A DNA stretch of 64,000 bases, from the NCBI GenBank assembly GCA_002280565.1, contig NCEF01000007.1, positions 80,138 to 144,137 on the forward strand, read 5' to 3'. This stretch comes from Sphingomonas sp. 32-66-10. GTDB lineage: Bacteria; Pseudomonadota; Alphaproteobacteria; Sphingomonadales; Sphingomonadaceae. Numbering within the stretch: position 1 is the stretch's first letter; each line of letters starts with the position of its first letter. Shown here in pieces: positions 48,829 to 56,688 of the stretch. The notes under the pieces are model-generated. The model was not told the DNA's origin. It searched no databases and worked only from the letters and a program-made list of their open reading frames with translations. A program made the position numbers and the translations under genes.

Positions 48829-49082
48829 GCCACCGCACTCGCGGGCAGGACTTCGGAGATTTCGATCGACATATGCTCGCCGCTCACGATCACGCGGCCC
48901 TTGGCGACCAGCGTGTCGTTGACATAGATCAGCGTCGGATCGGCGTCGGTGCTGTCGAGCGCGACAATCGCGCCGCGGCTCATCTTGAGCACCTGGCGGA
49001 TCGGCAGTCGCGTGGACCCCAGCACGATCGACAGTTCGACCATGATATCGTTGAGCACGGCGTTCCCCTGCGTGGTCGTCAT
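48825..49082 (-). CDS. fliN: flagellar motor switch protein FliN (short form)
   Basis: An 85-residue SpoA-domain protein: VELSIVLGSTRLPIRQVLKMSRGAIVALDSTDADPTLIYVNDTLVAKGRVIVSGEHMSIEISEVL. It is the minimal FliN core without the N-terminal extension of the second copy at 63175. No ribosome binding site precedes the ATG, and the CTATAAA box ends only six bases away, which suggests a leaderless mRNA. First gene of fliN-fliO-fliP. Confidence 0.9.
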   Translation of the reverse strand: MTTTQGNAVLNDIMVELSIVLGSTRLPIRQVLKMSRGAIVALDSTDADPTLIYVNDTLVAKGRVIVSGEHMSIEISEVLPASAVA

Positions 49083-49088
49083 ACCGTG

Positions 49089-49117
49089 TTTATAGGGGGC
49101 AGAATTTGCCCCCGGTC
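49089..49117 (-). promoter_or_regulatory. fliN promoter GACCG-N17-CTATAAA with a dyad in the spacer
   Basis: On the minus strand GACCG (49117-49113) and CTATAAA (49095-49089) are 17 bases apart, and the dyad at 49095-49113 fills the spacer. Protein binding to the dyad would block this promoter. Confidence 0.6.
49095..49113. promoter_or_regulatory. GGGGGCA-N5-TGCCCCC palindrome between fliN and flgC
   Basis: Perfect seven-base arms around GAATT. The core GGCAGAATTTGCC is similar to the fliL and fliF palindromes. It sits inside the fliN promoter and just upstream of the flgC promoter, a geometry suited to a dual repressor/activator such as FlbD. Confidence 0.6.
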
Positions 49118-49118
49118 C

Positions 49119-49146
49119 GACCGACCCGGAAAAACTTGCCTATAAG
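49119..49146 (+). promoter_or_regulatory. flgC promoter GACCG-N16-CTATAAG
   Basis: GACCG at 49119-49123 and CTATAAG at 49140-49146, with a spacer of 16, 46 bases before the flgC start. It would drive flgC-fliE-fliQ-fliR-flhB. Confidence 0.55.
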
Positions 49147-49192
49147 AAAGCTGTCGGGGGCAATTCCTGCCCGCCGCGCCGGATTTGGGATC

Positions 49193-49600
49193 ATGGACCT
49201 CAAAAGTGCCGTCTCGGTCTCCGCCTCGGGCCTGCGTGCCCAGTCGTTGCGGATGCGCGTGATTGCGGAAAACCTAGCCAACCAGAGCTCGGTGTCGCAG
49301 ACGCCGGGCGGCGACCCCTATCGCCGTCGGGTCGCAACTTTTGCCGCCGAAGTGGATCGCGCGACCGGCGCGACCAAGGTTTCGGTCAAGGGCGTCGCCA
49401 CCGACAAGTCCGCATTCCAGCGCGTCTATCAGCCGGGCAACCCCGCTGCCGATGCGCGCGGCTATGTGAACATGCCCAACGTCAACGGCCTGGTCGAGAC
49501 CGCCGACCTCAAGGCCGCACAGCGCTCCTACGAAGCCAATCTCAGCGCCATCGAAGCCGCCAAGGGCATGACGATGCGCACCATCGACCTGCTGAAATAA
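49193..49600 (+). CDS. flgC: flagellar proximal rod protein FlgC
   Basis: Proximal rod subunit, 135 residues. LKSAVSVSASGLRAQSLRMRVIAENLANQSSVSQTPGGDPYRRRVATF at the N-terminus and the C-terminal GYVNMPNVNGLVETADLKAAQRSYEANLSAIEAAKGMTMRTIDLL are FlgC hallmarks. Its usual partner flgB is not adjacent but at 56684 on the other strand. Confidence 0.95.
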   Translation: MDLKSAVSVSASGLRAQSLRMRVIAENLANQSSVSQTPGGDPYRRRVATFAAEVDRATGATKVSVKGVATDKSAFQRVYQPGNPAADARGYVNMPNVNGLVETADLKAAQRSYEANLSAIEAAKGMTMRTIDLLK

Positions 49601-49611
49601 GGGAAGCATCC

Positions 49612-49941
49612 ATGTCCATCGGAGCATTTGACGCCGCCACTGCCTATGGCCGCGCCGCCGGCGTTTCGCCGCTGTCGCGCGGTCCCGGTATCGGCGGCCC
49701 CGGCGGCACCGACGCGCCGGTTGCCGGCGGCTTCGGCCAGCTGGTCCAGGGCATGGTCGGCGAAGCCTCGTCGAGCCTGAAGGCCGCTGAAACCGCGTCC
49801 ACGCGCCAGATCGCCGGCAAGGGCGACCTGATCGACGTGGTGACCGCCATGGGCGCGGCTGAAGTCGCGCTCGACACCGTCGTCGCCGTGCGCGACCGCG
49901 TGGTCAACGCCTATTCCGAAATCATGCGGATGCAGATCTAG
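49612..49941 (+). CDS. fliE: flagellar hook-basal body protein FliE
   Basis: Rod-MS ring adapter, 109 residues. After a Gly/Ala-rich N-terminus comes FGQLVQGMVGEASSSLKAAETASTRQIAGKGDLIDVVTAMGAAEVALDTVVAVRDRVVNAYSEIMRMQI, the conserved FliE helix-turn-helix with the terminal Y-x-E-I-M-x-M-Q-I. Eleven bases after flgC. Confidence 0.93.
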   Translation: MSIGAFDAATAYGRAAGVSPLSRGPGIGGPGGTDAPVAGGFGQLVQGMVGEASSSLKAAETASTRQIAGKGDLIDVVTAMGAAEVALDTVVAVRDRVVNAYSEIMRMQI

Positions 49942-49950
49942 GCCGGAGCG

Positions 49951-50217
49951 ATGGATGCAAATTCCGCCATCGAAATCGGTCGCGCCGCGCTGATCCTGAC
50001 GCTCACTGTCGCCGGGCCGCTGCTGTTCGCCGCGCTGTTCACCGGCGTCGCGATTGGCCTGCTTCAGGCGCTGACGCAGATTCAGGAACAGACGCTGACC
50101 TTTGTACCCAAGATCATCATCATGGGGATCACGCTGTTGCTCAGCTTTCCGATGATCGGTTCCGCACTCGGCGACTTCATGCGCGTGCTCAGCGACAAGA
50201 TCGTCCAGGGCGGCTGA
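49951..50217 (+). CDS. fliQ: flagellar export gate protein FliQ
   Basis: Export gate subunit, 88 residues, two TM helices: AALILTLTVAGPLLFAALFTGVAIGLLQALTQIQEQTLTFVPKIIIMGITLLLSFPMIG. The Q-A-x-T-Q-I-x-E-Q-T-L-x-F-x-P-K motif is invariant in the family. GGAG precedes the start. Confidence 0.96.
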   Translation: MDANSAIEIGRAALILTLTVAGPLLFAALFTGVAIGLLQALTQIQEQTLTFVPKIIIMGITLLLSFPMIGSALGDFMRVLSDKIVQGG

Positions 50218-50224
50218 CCATCCA

Positions 50225-50983
50225 ATGATCGAAGACCTGCCGCTGCATGCTACCGCCTTTCTGATCCTGTTTGCACGGGTCGGGTCGGTGCTGATGCTGT
50301 TGCCGGTCTTCTCCGAAGACGCGGTCCCCGCGCAGATCCGCTTGTTCGCCGGGTTTGGCATGACGCTGGGCCTGTGGAGCTTTCTGTCGGCCAAGGTGAT
50401 CCCGATGGCTGATGTCACCGACCTTCAGCTCGCCGCGATCCTCGTCGCGGAGCTGCTTGTCGGGATCGGGCTCGGCCTGATCATGCGGATCATGTATCAG
50501 GCGATCTCGATCGCCGGGTCGCTGATCAGCCTTCAGATCGGCCTCACCTCCGCCATGGTGTTCGATCCTGCCCAGTCGGGCCAGGCACCGATCCTGTCCA
50601 AATTCGTCGGCGTCGCCGCAGCGGTCGTGTGTTTCGCCATGGCGGTCCACCATCTCTGGCTCGGCGCGGTGATCAAATCCTATGGTCTGTTCCCGGTAGG
50701 CGTCGTGCCCAACAGCCATGACTTCGCCCAGCTGGCGGTGAAGGTCGCGGGCAATTCGCTCGCGCTCGGCGTATCGCTCGCCGCGCCGCTGCTGGTCTAT
50801 GGCATCGTCTTCAACACGGTCCTCGGCCTGGTCGCGCGCGTCGCACCGGCACTGCAGGTCTTTTTCATCGCCCAGCCGCTCAACCTGCTGCTGGGTGTCA
50901 CCATCACCGCGGCGACGCTGGGGGCGACGCTCGTCACCTTCGCGAACAGCATCGCGACGTGGATGAACATGGGCTGGAGCTGA
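50225..50983 (+). CDS. fliR: flagellar export gate protein FliR
   Basis: Export gate subunit of 252 residues with about six hydrophobic segments. FLILFARVGSVLMLLPVFSEDAVPAQIRLFAGFGMTLGL and GIGLGLIMRIMYQAISIAGSLISLQIGLTSAMVFDPAQSGQAPILSKF are typical. Seven bases after fliQ and four before flhB, an export-gate gene order seen in many genomes. Confidence 0.94.
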   Translation: MIEDLPLHATAFLILFARVGSVLMLLPVFSEDAVPAQIRLFAGFGMTLGLWSFLSAKVIPMADVTDLQLAAILVAELLVGIGLGLIMRIMYQAISIAGSLISLQIGLTSAMVFDPAQSGQAPILSKFVGVAAAVVCFAMAVHHLWLGAVIKSYGLFPVGVVPNSHDFAQLAVKVAGNSLALGVSLAAPLLVYGIVFNTVLGLVARVAPALQVFFIAQPLNLLLGVTITAATLGATLVTFANSIATWMNMGWS

Positions 50984-50987
50984 CGCA

Positions 50988-52061
50988 ATGGCCGATGACA
51001 CGCAGGACAAAGACTCCAAAACATTTGCCCCGTCCGAAAAGCGCATCGAGGATGCGCGCAAGAAGGGCGATGTGCCGATGGCGCCGGAGATGCGTCAGGC
51101 GGCGATGTTTGTCGGATTGATCATCGTCACCGGCGGCCTTGGTGCGCATGCAGCCTCGTCACTCGCTGGCTCGCTCGCCCGCATCTGGGGTCGGGCGGAC
51201 GATTTCATGTTCCGCCCCGACGGAGCGCAGATATTCGGCGGCTTCATCCTCGGCGAGCTGGCCGCGGCGCTACTGCCGGTGCTCGGCGCCTTGTTCGGCT
51301 GCGCGCTGCTCGGCGGCTTTGCCCAGGGGCGGCCGATGATCAGTTTCAGCCGCATCGCGCCCAAATTCACCAAGATCAATCCGGTGTCGGGCTTCAAGCG
51401 CATGTTCGGCGCGCAGGGCCTGTTCGAATTCGCCAAGACCCTGGCCAAGCTGATCGTGGTCGCGACGATCGGGACGATCATCCTGTGGCCGTTTCTGCCC
51501 GGATTCGAGAACATGGTCGGCGTTGGCCCGACCACCATCGCCGACCTGTCGCAACAGATGATCATGAGCGTGCTGACCATCGTCGTGGTGCTCGTCGCGC
51601 TGATCGCTGCGGTCGACTTCATCTACCAGCGCTACAGCTGGACGAAGAAGAACATGATGTCGCTCAAGGACATGAAGGACGAGCACAAGGAGCAGGAGGG
51701 CGACCCCAAGATCAAGGGCAAGATGCGCCAGATTGGTATGAAGCGCTCACGCCAGCGGATGATGCAGGCGGTGCCCTCGGCGACGGTCGTGATCACCAAC
51801 CCGACCCACTATGCGGTCGCACTGAAATACGACCATGGCGCGATGAATGCGCCGATCGTGGTGGCCAAGGGTACCGATGCGATCGCGCTGAAGATCCGCG
51901 AGATCGCGACCGCCAATGGCGTACCACTGGTCGAAAACCGCCCGCTCGCCCGCGCGCTGCACGCCAGCGCCGAGATCGATCACCCGATCCCGCTGGAACA
52001 TTATCAGGCGGTGGCAGAGGTCATCAGCTACGTGATGAAACTGGCGCGCGCAGAGCAGTAA
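50988..52061 (+). CDS. flhB: flagellar export switch protein FlhB
   Basis: Substrate-specificity switch of the export gate, 357 residues. The N-terminus is DSKTFAPSEKRIEDARKKGDVPMAPEM, four TM helices follow, and the cytoplasmic domain has the autocleavage site in SATVVITNPTHYAVALKYDHG (cleavage between N and P). Complete. FliK, which triggers the switch, is not in the window. Confidence 0.96.
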   Translation: MADDTQDKDSKTFAPSEKRIEDARKKGDVPMAPEMRQAAMFVGLIIVTGGLGAHAASSLAGSLARIWGRADDFMFRPDGAQIFGGFILGELAAALLPVLGALFGCALLGGFAQGRPMISFSRIAPKFTKINPVSGFKRMFGAQGLFEFAKTLAKLIVVATIGTIILWPFLPGFENMVGVGPTTIADLSQQMIMSVLTIVVVLVALIAAVDFIYQRYSWTKKNMMSLKDMKDEHKEQEGDPKIKGKMRQIGMKRSRQRMMQAVPSATVVITNPTHYAVALKYDHGAMNAPIVVAKGTDAIALKIREIATANGVPLVENRPLARALHASAEIDHPIPLEHYQAVAEVISYVMKLARAEQ

Positions 52062-52135
52062 ACGCGGGTTCAACATGCGCCGGACCGGCAAAACCGCCGC
52101 TCCGCGCCGTTAACCATCTCCATTCAGGATCGTAA

Positions 52136-52561
52136 TCAGACCGTGCGGTCGTGCTTGGCCAGTTCGACCCGCACGCGCAATTCGATGTCGCGCGCGATGT
52201 CGGCAAGCTCGGGATCGTCCGGCATTTCGAACAATGCGGCCCATTGCGACAGCGCGTCGAGCGCTGCCGCGTCGGGCAATCCCTTGACCTGGGCGGCGTG
52301 CAGCTGTTCGAGGATCTCGAGCCCGCGCGCCGCCGGGCGTGCCTCACGCCGGCGCTTGTCCTTGGGCGTTTCCAGCGCGGTCGCGGCGGCGAGCAGCACA
52401 TGCACCGTGGTCGCGGCCTGCAGTGTCGGGGCGGCCTGCTGCCCCTGTCGCGGCGCTTCGGGCATCTCCATTTTCGGGACAGCCAGGCGCAGGGCGGCGT
52501 CGGATTTGGACAGTGCGTTGAGCACCATCTGCACCGGCATCGGAACGCCCTCGATCCGCAC
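52136..52561 (-). CDS. fliX: flagellar assembly regulator FliX
   Basis: FliX is an alphaproteobacterial trans-acting factor that controls FlbD activity in response to assembly. The 141-residue product ends with the family signature: RPAARGLEILEQLHAAQVKGLPDAAALDALSQWAALFEMPDDPELADIARDIELRVRVELAK. A GTG at 52561 (MRIEGVPMPVQ) is the likely start; the ATG at 52537 is an alternative. It diverges from flgI, the gene order known from Caulobacter. Confidence 0.82.
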   Translation of the reverse strand: MRIEGVPMPVQMVLNALSKSDAALRLAVPKMEMPEAPRQGQQAAPTLQAATTVHVLLAAATALETPKDKRRREARPAARGLEILEQLHAAQVKGLPDAAALDALSQWAALFEMPDDPELADIARDIELRVRVELAKHDRTV

Positions 52562-52580
52562 TGCTTCTCTTCTCCGCCAA

Positions 52581-52609
52581 GACCGGAACGGCCTTCTTCT
52601 TTCTATAAG
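52581..52609 (+). promoter_or_regulatory. flgI promoter GACCG-N17-CTATAAG
   Basis: GACCG at 52581-52585 and CTATAAG at 52603-52609, 24 to 36 bases before the possible flgI starts, in the fliX-flgI divergent gap. Confidence 0.6.
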
Positions 52610-52633
52610 AAGATTAACGGCGTTCCGGAGACG

Positions 52634-53664
52634 ATGGACAGGTTTATGCACATTTTGAGGTTCCTGCTGCTGGCTCTGGTCCTGGCGCTGCCCGGCACCG
52701 CCGCGGCAAACAGCGCGCATCGCATCAAGGACATCGTCGACATCGAGAATGTCCGACCCAACCAGTTGGTCGGATATGGTCTCGTCGTCGGCCTTGCCGG
52801 TACCGGTGATCGCACGCGCAACACGCCCTTCACCGAGGAATCGATGCAGGCGATGCTGGAGCGCATGGGCGTCAATGTGCGCGGGTCGCAGCTCAAGACG
52901 ATGAATGTCGCCGCCGTCTCGATCACCGCGACCATGCCGCCCTTCGCCCGTTCCGGATCGCGCATCGATGTGACGGTGTCGGCGATCGGCGATGCCACCA
53001 GCCTGCAGGGCGGGACGCTGATCGCGTCCTCGCTGCGCGCTCTGGATGGCGAAATTTATGCCGTGGCGCAGGGCCAGGTGATCGGGCGCGTCGGCAGCAC
53101 GCTCACCCGCGGCAAACGAGCCTGAAGCTGGCGCTGAAGAACCCCGATTTCACCACCGCCAATATGATCGCGGGCGTCATCAATTCGACCTTTGCCGGAA
53201 CCGCCGAGGTGCTCGACCCGGCTACGGTCCAACTCAAGCCCGGACCCGGCTTCCCGGGATCGGTCGTCGATCTGGTCGCCCGGATCGAAAACCTGCCCGT
53301 CACGGTCGATCAGCCCGCCAAGGTGATCGTCAACGAAGCATCGGGCACGGTGGTGATGGGCGCAAATGTCCGGATCAGCCCAGTCGCGATCGCGCAGGGG
53401 GGGCTGACCATCAGCGTCGCGGAATCGCCGCAGGTGTCGCAGCCTGCGCCGCTGTCGCAGGGCCAGACCCAGGTCGTGCCCCGGACCCAGGTGACGGTCG
53501 ATGACGGCACCGGCCGCTCGCTTGGCACGCTCGGCGGCGAAACCTCGCTCGCCTCGCTGGTCGCCGGCCTCAACGCGCTGGGCGTCAGCCCGCGCGACCT
53601 GATCACCATTCTTCAGGCCGTGAAGAGCGCCGGCGCGCTCCAGGCCGATATCGAGGTGCAGTGA
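52634..53664 (+). pseudogene. flgI: flagellar P-ring protein FlgI, disrupted by an internal deletion with frameshift
   Basis: The first frame (52634-53125, 163 residues) has the signal peptide and HRIKDIVDIENVRPNQLVGYGLVVGLAGTGDRTRNTPFTEESMQAMLERMGVNV through DGEIYAVAQGQVI, then ends in unrelated GRVGSTLTRGKRA and TGA. The second frame resumes near 53119 with SLKLALKNPDFTTANMIAGVINSTF and continues normally to 53664. The part of FlgI in between, normally about 35-40 residues carrying the GRIPxGAxVE region, is missing and the frame is shifted. The two pieces add up to about 335 residues against roughly 370. As written no intact P-ring protein is made. A sequence error is possible. Confidence 0.8.
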
Positions 53665-53963
53665 TGAGCCCCCTTTCCACCCCCGCCGCCGCGACCACTG
53701 GCGCTGCGCCGAGCATTCCGACGCCCAAGAGCAAGGAAACCGCGCAAGCGTTCGAGGCGACCTTCATCGGCCAGATGACCCAGTTGATGCTGGAGAGCGT
53801 CGAGGAGGGCGAGTTTTCCGGCGGCCATGGCGAACAGATGTTTCGCGGCGTGCTCGCCGAAAACCTTGGCACCGCCATCGCGGCAAAGGGCGGCATCGGC
53901 CTGGCCCCGGCCGTGATGGACCAGATCATTAAGCTTCAGGGGGGCAACCCACATGGAAACTGA
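53664..53963 (+). CDS. flgJ: flagellar rod-binding protein FlgJ, N-terminal domain only
   Basis: A 99-residue protein equal to the rod-capping half of FlgJ: KETAQAFEATFIGQMTQLMLESVEEGEFSGGHGEQMFRGVLAENLGTAIAAKGGIGLAPAVMDQIIKLQ. There is no muramidase domain, as in most alphaproteobacteria. The start ATG overlaps the flgI stop. Peptidoglycan opening may be done by the protein at 29595. Confidence 0.88.
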   Translation: MSPLSTPAAATTGAAPSIPTPKSKETAQAFEATFIGQMTQLMLESVEEGEFSGGHGEQMFRGVLAENLGTAIAAKGGIGLAPAVMDQIIKLQGGNPHGN

Positions 53964-54372
53964 ACTTCTCGACCTGTTCCGGTCGCTGGCGTCGATCAGC
54001 GAGGAAGAAACGATGCTGTTGGCACAGGGCCGTCGCGGCGAGATCGCGGGGCTGGTGCAGGCCAAGATACGGCTGGTCGGCGCGGTCGACCATGAAGTGG
54101 CACGGCTCGACCGCACCAGCCCCGACTGGCGCGATGCGCTCGACCCGGATGTGCGTGCCGAACTGGCCGAACTCGCCGCGCGGCTGCGCGACATCTGCTC
54201 CGCCAATGGCGCGGCGCTCAAGCGTCAGATCGACCTGTCGGACGAGATGATGGCGGAAATTGCCGCCGACGCCCGCCGCCGACGCGGCAGCGGTAGCGGC
54301 GCCTATGGCGCATCGGGCGGAATGGCCTTTGCCGGGGCGGCCGTCCCGATCTCGGTCAACGCAAGCTTTTGA
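53953..54372 (+). CDS. FlgN-like flagellar export chaperone
   Basis: A 139-residue helical protein (ELLDLFRSLASISEEETMLLAQGRRGEIAGLVQAKIRLVGAVDHEVARL...LRDICSANGAALKRQIDLSDEMMAEIAADARRR) with a Gly/Ala-rich tail. Length, helix pattern and place after flgJ fit FlgN, the chaperone of FlgK and FlgL. The family is poorly conserved, so the call is moderate. Overlaps flgJ by 11 bases. Confidence 0.6.
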   Translation: METELLDLFRSLASISEEETMLLAQGRRGEIAGLVQAKIRLVGAVDHEVARLDRTSPDWRDALDPDVRAELAELAARLRDICSANGAALKRQIDLSDEMMAEIAADARRRRGSGSGAYGASGGMAFAGAAVPISVNASF

Positions 54373-54668
54373 GGGCAGGGCTCGCCCTCGCGGTGGCGGT
54401 GCCACTGGCAGTACCGGTGGGGGCATCGATCATGCCCCCGCCGGACGGGGCGATGCTGATCGCGCCGATCGTCCCGGCCCGGCAGGCCGAGATGATCGAC
54501 TGGATCACGCGCGCCGACGCGGGACTGATCGGCAAGGGGCCATTGCCTGGATCATTGGTCGTTATCGGCAACCGCGACGCCGTGGTTCGCGAAAGCGGGC
54601 GACACGGCGCAATCATAATCGCCGCACGACCGCAAAGTTGTACCGGAAGGCAGAGTTGGAATGAGTGA
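54369..54668 (+). CDS. small hypothetical protein, possible TTG start
   Basis: Not recognised. A 99-residue frame starting TTG at 54369, overlapping the FlgN-like stop by four bases and the mcp start by eight. The N-terminus ([17 protein letters not shown]) looks like a signal peptide, followed by [45 protein letters not shown]. The tight packing on both sides supports translation. No relative is known to me. Confidence 0.45.
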   Translation: MRAGLALAVAVPLAVPVGASIMPPPDGAMLIAPIVPARQAEMIDWITRADAGLIGKGPLPGSLVVIGNRDAVVRESGRHGAIIIAARPQSCTGRQSWNE

Positions 54669-56193
54669 GTTGACGCTCGACGGCATCCGCAAAACAGGGC
54701 TGACGCTCGTCATGGGAGTGGCCGGAACATTGTCGCTCGCGGTGCTCGCCGGGATGCTGGTGACCGGCGCGGACGGCATCATGACCGTTGCGCTCGCCCT
54801 CGCCGCTTTGCTTGCCTACCCCACCTGGCTGTGGCGGCGCGGTGAGATCGACAGCACTGCGCGTATCGCCGCGAGCATGACACTGGTCGCGATTCCGGCG
54901 GTCATGCTTTGCGCATTTCGCGGCATGGCGTGGCAGGTCGATCTGCACATGACATTCTTTGCCGCGCTGGCAATCACGGCGGTGCTATGCGACTGGCGCG
55001 CGATCATTGGCGCGACAGGCGTGGTCGCGGTCCATCATCTGCTGCTCGGCATGGCGATTCCGGACTGGGTATTTCTTGGCGACGCGTCCCTAATGCGGAT
55101 CGTGCTGCACGCAGTGATCCTGCTCGGCGAGGCCGGGGCACTCGTCTTCATCTCCGCGCGCGTCGTCGCCTTGCTCGACGCCATCGCCGAGAAGGATGCT
55201 GCGCAGCGCACAACCGAAGCCGCAATCGCGGCCGAGCGTGAGCAGCGGATGCGCGAGCTGGAGAGCGCATCGACCGCGCTGGCACACGGGCTGGAAGGAT
55301 TGAGCCGCGGCGAGTTGCACCATCGCATCACCGGCACGATGCCGAGCGGCTATGCGGCCATTCAGGCGCATTTCAACGAAGCGGTCGAATCGCTGCGCGT
55401 ACTGGTTCAGGCGGTGTCGGGCGGCGCTTCGCAGCTCGAAAACAACTCAAGCCAGATTGCCCATGCAGCCGGAGATCTTGCCGCCCGCAGCGAGCGGACC
55501 AGCGCGCGGATCGACGAAGCATCGGCCGCGATCGGGCAGATCGATGCACGGCTGAACGACGGGAACGGCACGGTTCGCGAAACCGTCGCACGCGCCGATG
55601 AGGCCATCACCAGCGTCCGTCGCGGTCGCGGCGTCACCGATGATGCGGTCCAGCGCATGGAACAGGTCGCGCAAAGCGCGGCCGGGATCGACGCGGTGAT
55701 CGAAGGACTCGACAAGATCGCGTTCCAAACCCGCGTTCTGGCGATGAACGCTGCGGTCGAGGCCGGTCGCGCTGGCGAGGCAGGGCGTGGCTTCGCCGTG
55801 GTCGCCGATCTGGTCGGCCAGCTGGCCATGCGCTCCGAAGAGGAAGCCAAGCGTGCGCGCGAGCAGCTGACCTCGACCCAGGATCAGGTCGCCAATGCGG
55901 TGACGGCAATCGGCCAGGTCGATGGCGCGCTGAACGGCATTGAGCAGGTGGTCGAAGGTGTCCACCAGCTATTGACCGGACTGGCCGAGGACTACGGCTC
56001 GCACGCCGGCGCGCTGAGTGAGGTCAGTGCTGCCTTCGCGACGCTCAACGACTTCACGCAGCAGAATGCGGCGATGGTCGAGGAGAGCAATGCTGCCGCA
56101 CGCGCGCTGTCGGACGAGGCACGCGCGCTGGCCCGGCTGACCGAGCGGTTCGCGCTCGACGATGTCACGCCGCAATTGCGCAAGGCGGCCTGA
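54661..56193 (+). CDS. methyl-accepting chemotaxis protein with polytopic N-terminus
   Basis: A 510-residue receptor. Five or six TM helices fill residues ~10-180, with no periplasmic ligand domain, so it likely senses a membrane-linked signal. A HAMP-like linker leads to a signalling domain nearly identical at the tip to that of the 20891 receptor ([57 protein letters not shown]). It has no C-terminal CheR pentapeptide. Last gene of the flgI operon. Confidence 0.9.
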   Translation: MSELTLDGIRKTGLTLVMGVAGTLSLAVLAGMLVTGADGIMTVALALAALLAYPTWLWRRGEIDSTARIAASMTLVAIPAVMLCAFRGMAWQVDLHMTFFAALAITAVLCDWRAIIGATGVVAVHHLLLGMAIPDWVFLGDASLMRIVLHAVILLGEAGALVFISARVVALLDAIAEKDAAQRTTEAAIAAEREQRMRELESASTALAHGLEGLSRGELHHRITGTMPSGYAAIQAHFNEAVESLRVLVQAVSGGASQLENNSSQIAHAAGDLAARSERTSARIDEASAAIGQIDARLNDGNGTVRETVARADEAITSVRRGRGVTDDAVQRMEQVAQSAAGIDAVIEGLDKIAFQTRVLAMNAAVEAGRAGEAGRGFAVVADLVGQLAMRSEEEAKRAREQLTSTQDQVANAVTAIGQVDGALNGIEQVVEGVHQLLTGLAEDYGSHAGALSEVSAAFATLNDFTQQNAAMVEESNAAARALSDEARALARLTERFALDDVTPQLRKAA

Positions 56194-56209
56194 CGCAGCG
56201 TGCGCCAAC

Positions 56210-56248
56210 AAAAAAGGGGGCGTCCCGGCCGGGACGCCCCCTTTTTTT
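56210..56248. terminator. strong bidirectional terminator
   Basis: A perfect 13-base-pair stem (GGGGGCGTCCCGG with CCGGGACGCCCCC) is flanked by six A on the left and seven T on the right. It ends both the mcp (+) and flgB (-) transcripts, which converge here. Confidence 0.93.
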
Positions 56249-56267
56249 GCATGCGCTCTGCGTCGCG

Positions 56268-56684
56268 TCAGCCGCCGCCCTTGCGGCCGAGCGCCGACTG
56301 CATCAGCCCCTGGCTCTTGCGATAGAGGCTGGTCATCGCGGCGAAGTCCGCCTGGATCTGGCCCATCTTGAGCAGCTGATCTTCGAGCGTGACATTGTTG
56401 CCGTCGGGCTTCGTCTCGCTCGTATCCGCGTCGAGCATCACGCTGCCCGCCGAGATCGGCGCGCGCGCGCCGAGTGCTGCCATGCTGCCGGTCAGCTGAA
56501 CCCGCGGCCGCGCGATCGATGCGCTGCTGTTGCCGGTGTTGATCAGGTCGCTGAAGTCGGGTGCGCGCACATCGCGCGCCTTGAACCCCGGCGTTTCGCT
56601 GTTGGCGATATTCTCGGAGATGACGCGCTGGCGTTCCGAGAGATGCTTCATGTTGCGGGCAATGCCGCCGATCAGATCACTCAT
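56268..56684 (-). CDS. flgB: flagellar proximal rod protein FlgB
   Basis: Proximal rod subunit, 138 residues. MSDLIGGIARNMKHLSERQRVISENIANSETPGFKARDVRAPDFSDLI at the N-terminus and VTLEDQLLKMGQIQADFAAMTSLYRKSQGLMQSALGRKG at the C-terminus are typical. It follows the 888-residue protein by four bases, an unusual neighbour, and is separated from flgC. Confidence 0.93.
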   Translation of the reverse strand: MSDLIGGIARNMKHLSERQRVISENIANSETPGFKARDVRAPDFSDLINTGNSSASIARPRVQLTGSMAALGARAPISAGSVMLDADTSETKPDGNNVTLEDQLLKMGQIQADFAAMTSLYRKSQGLMQSALGRKGGG

Positions 56685-56688
56685 GATG

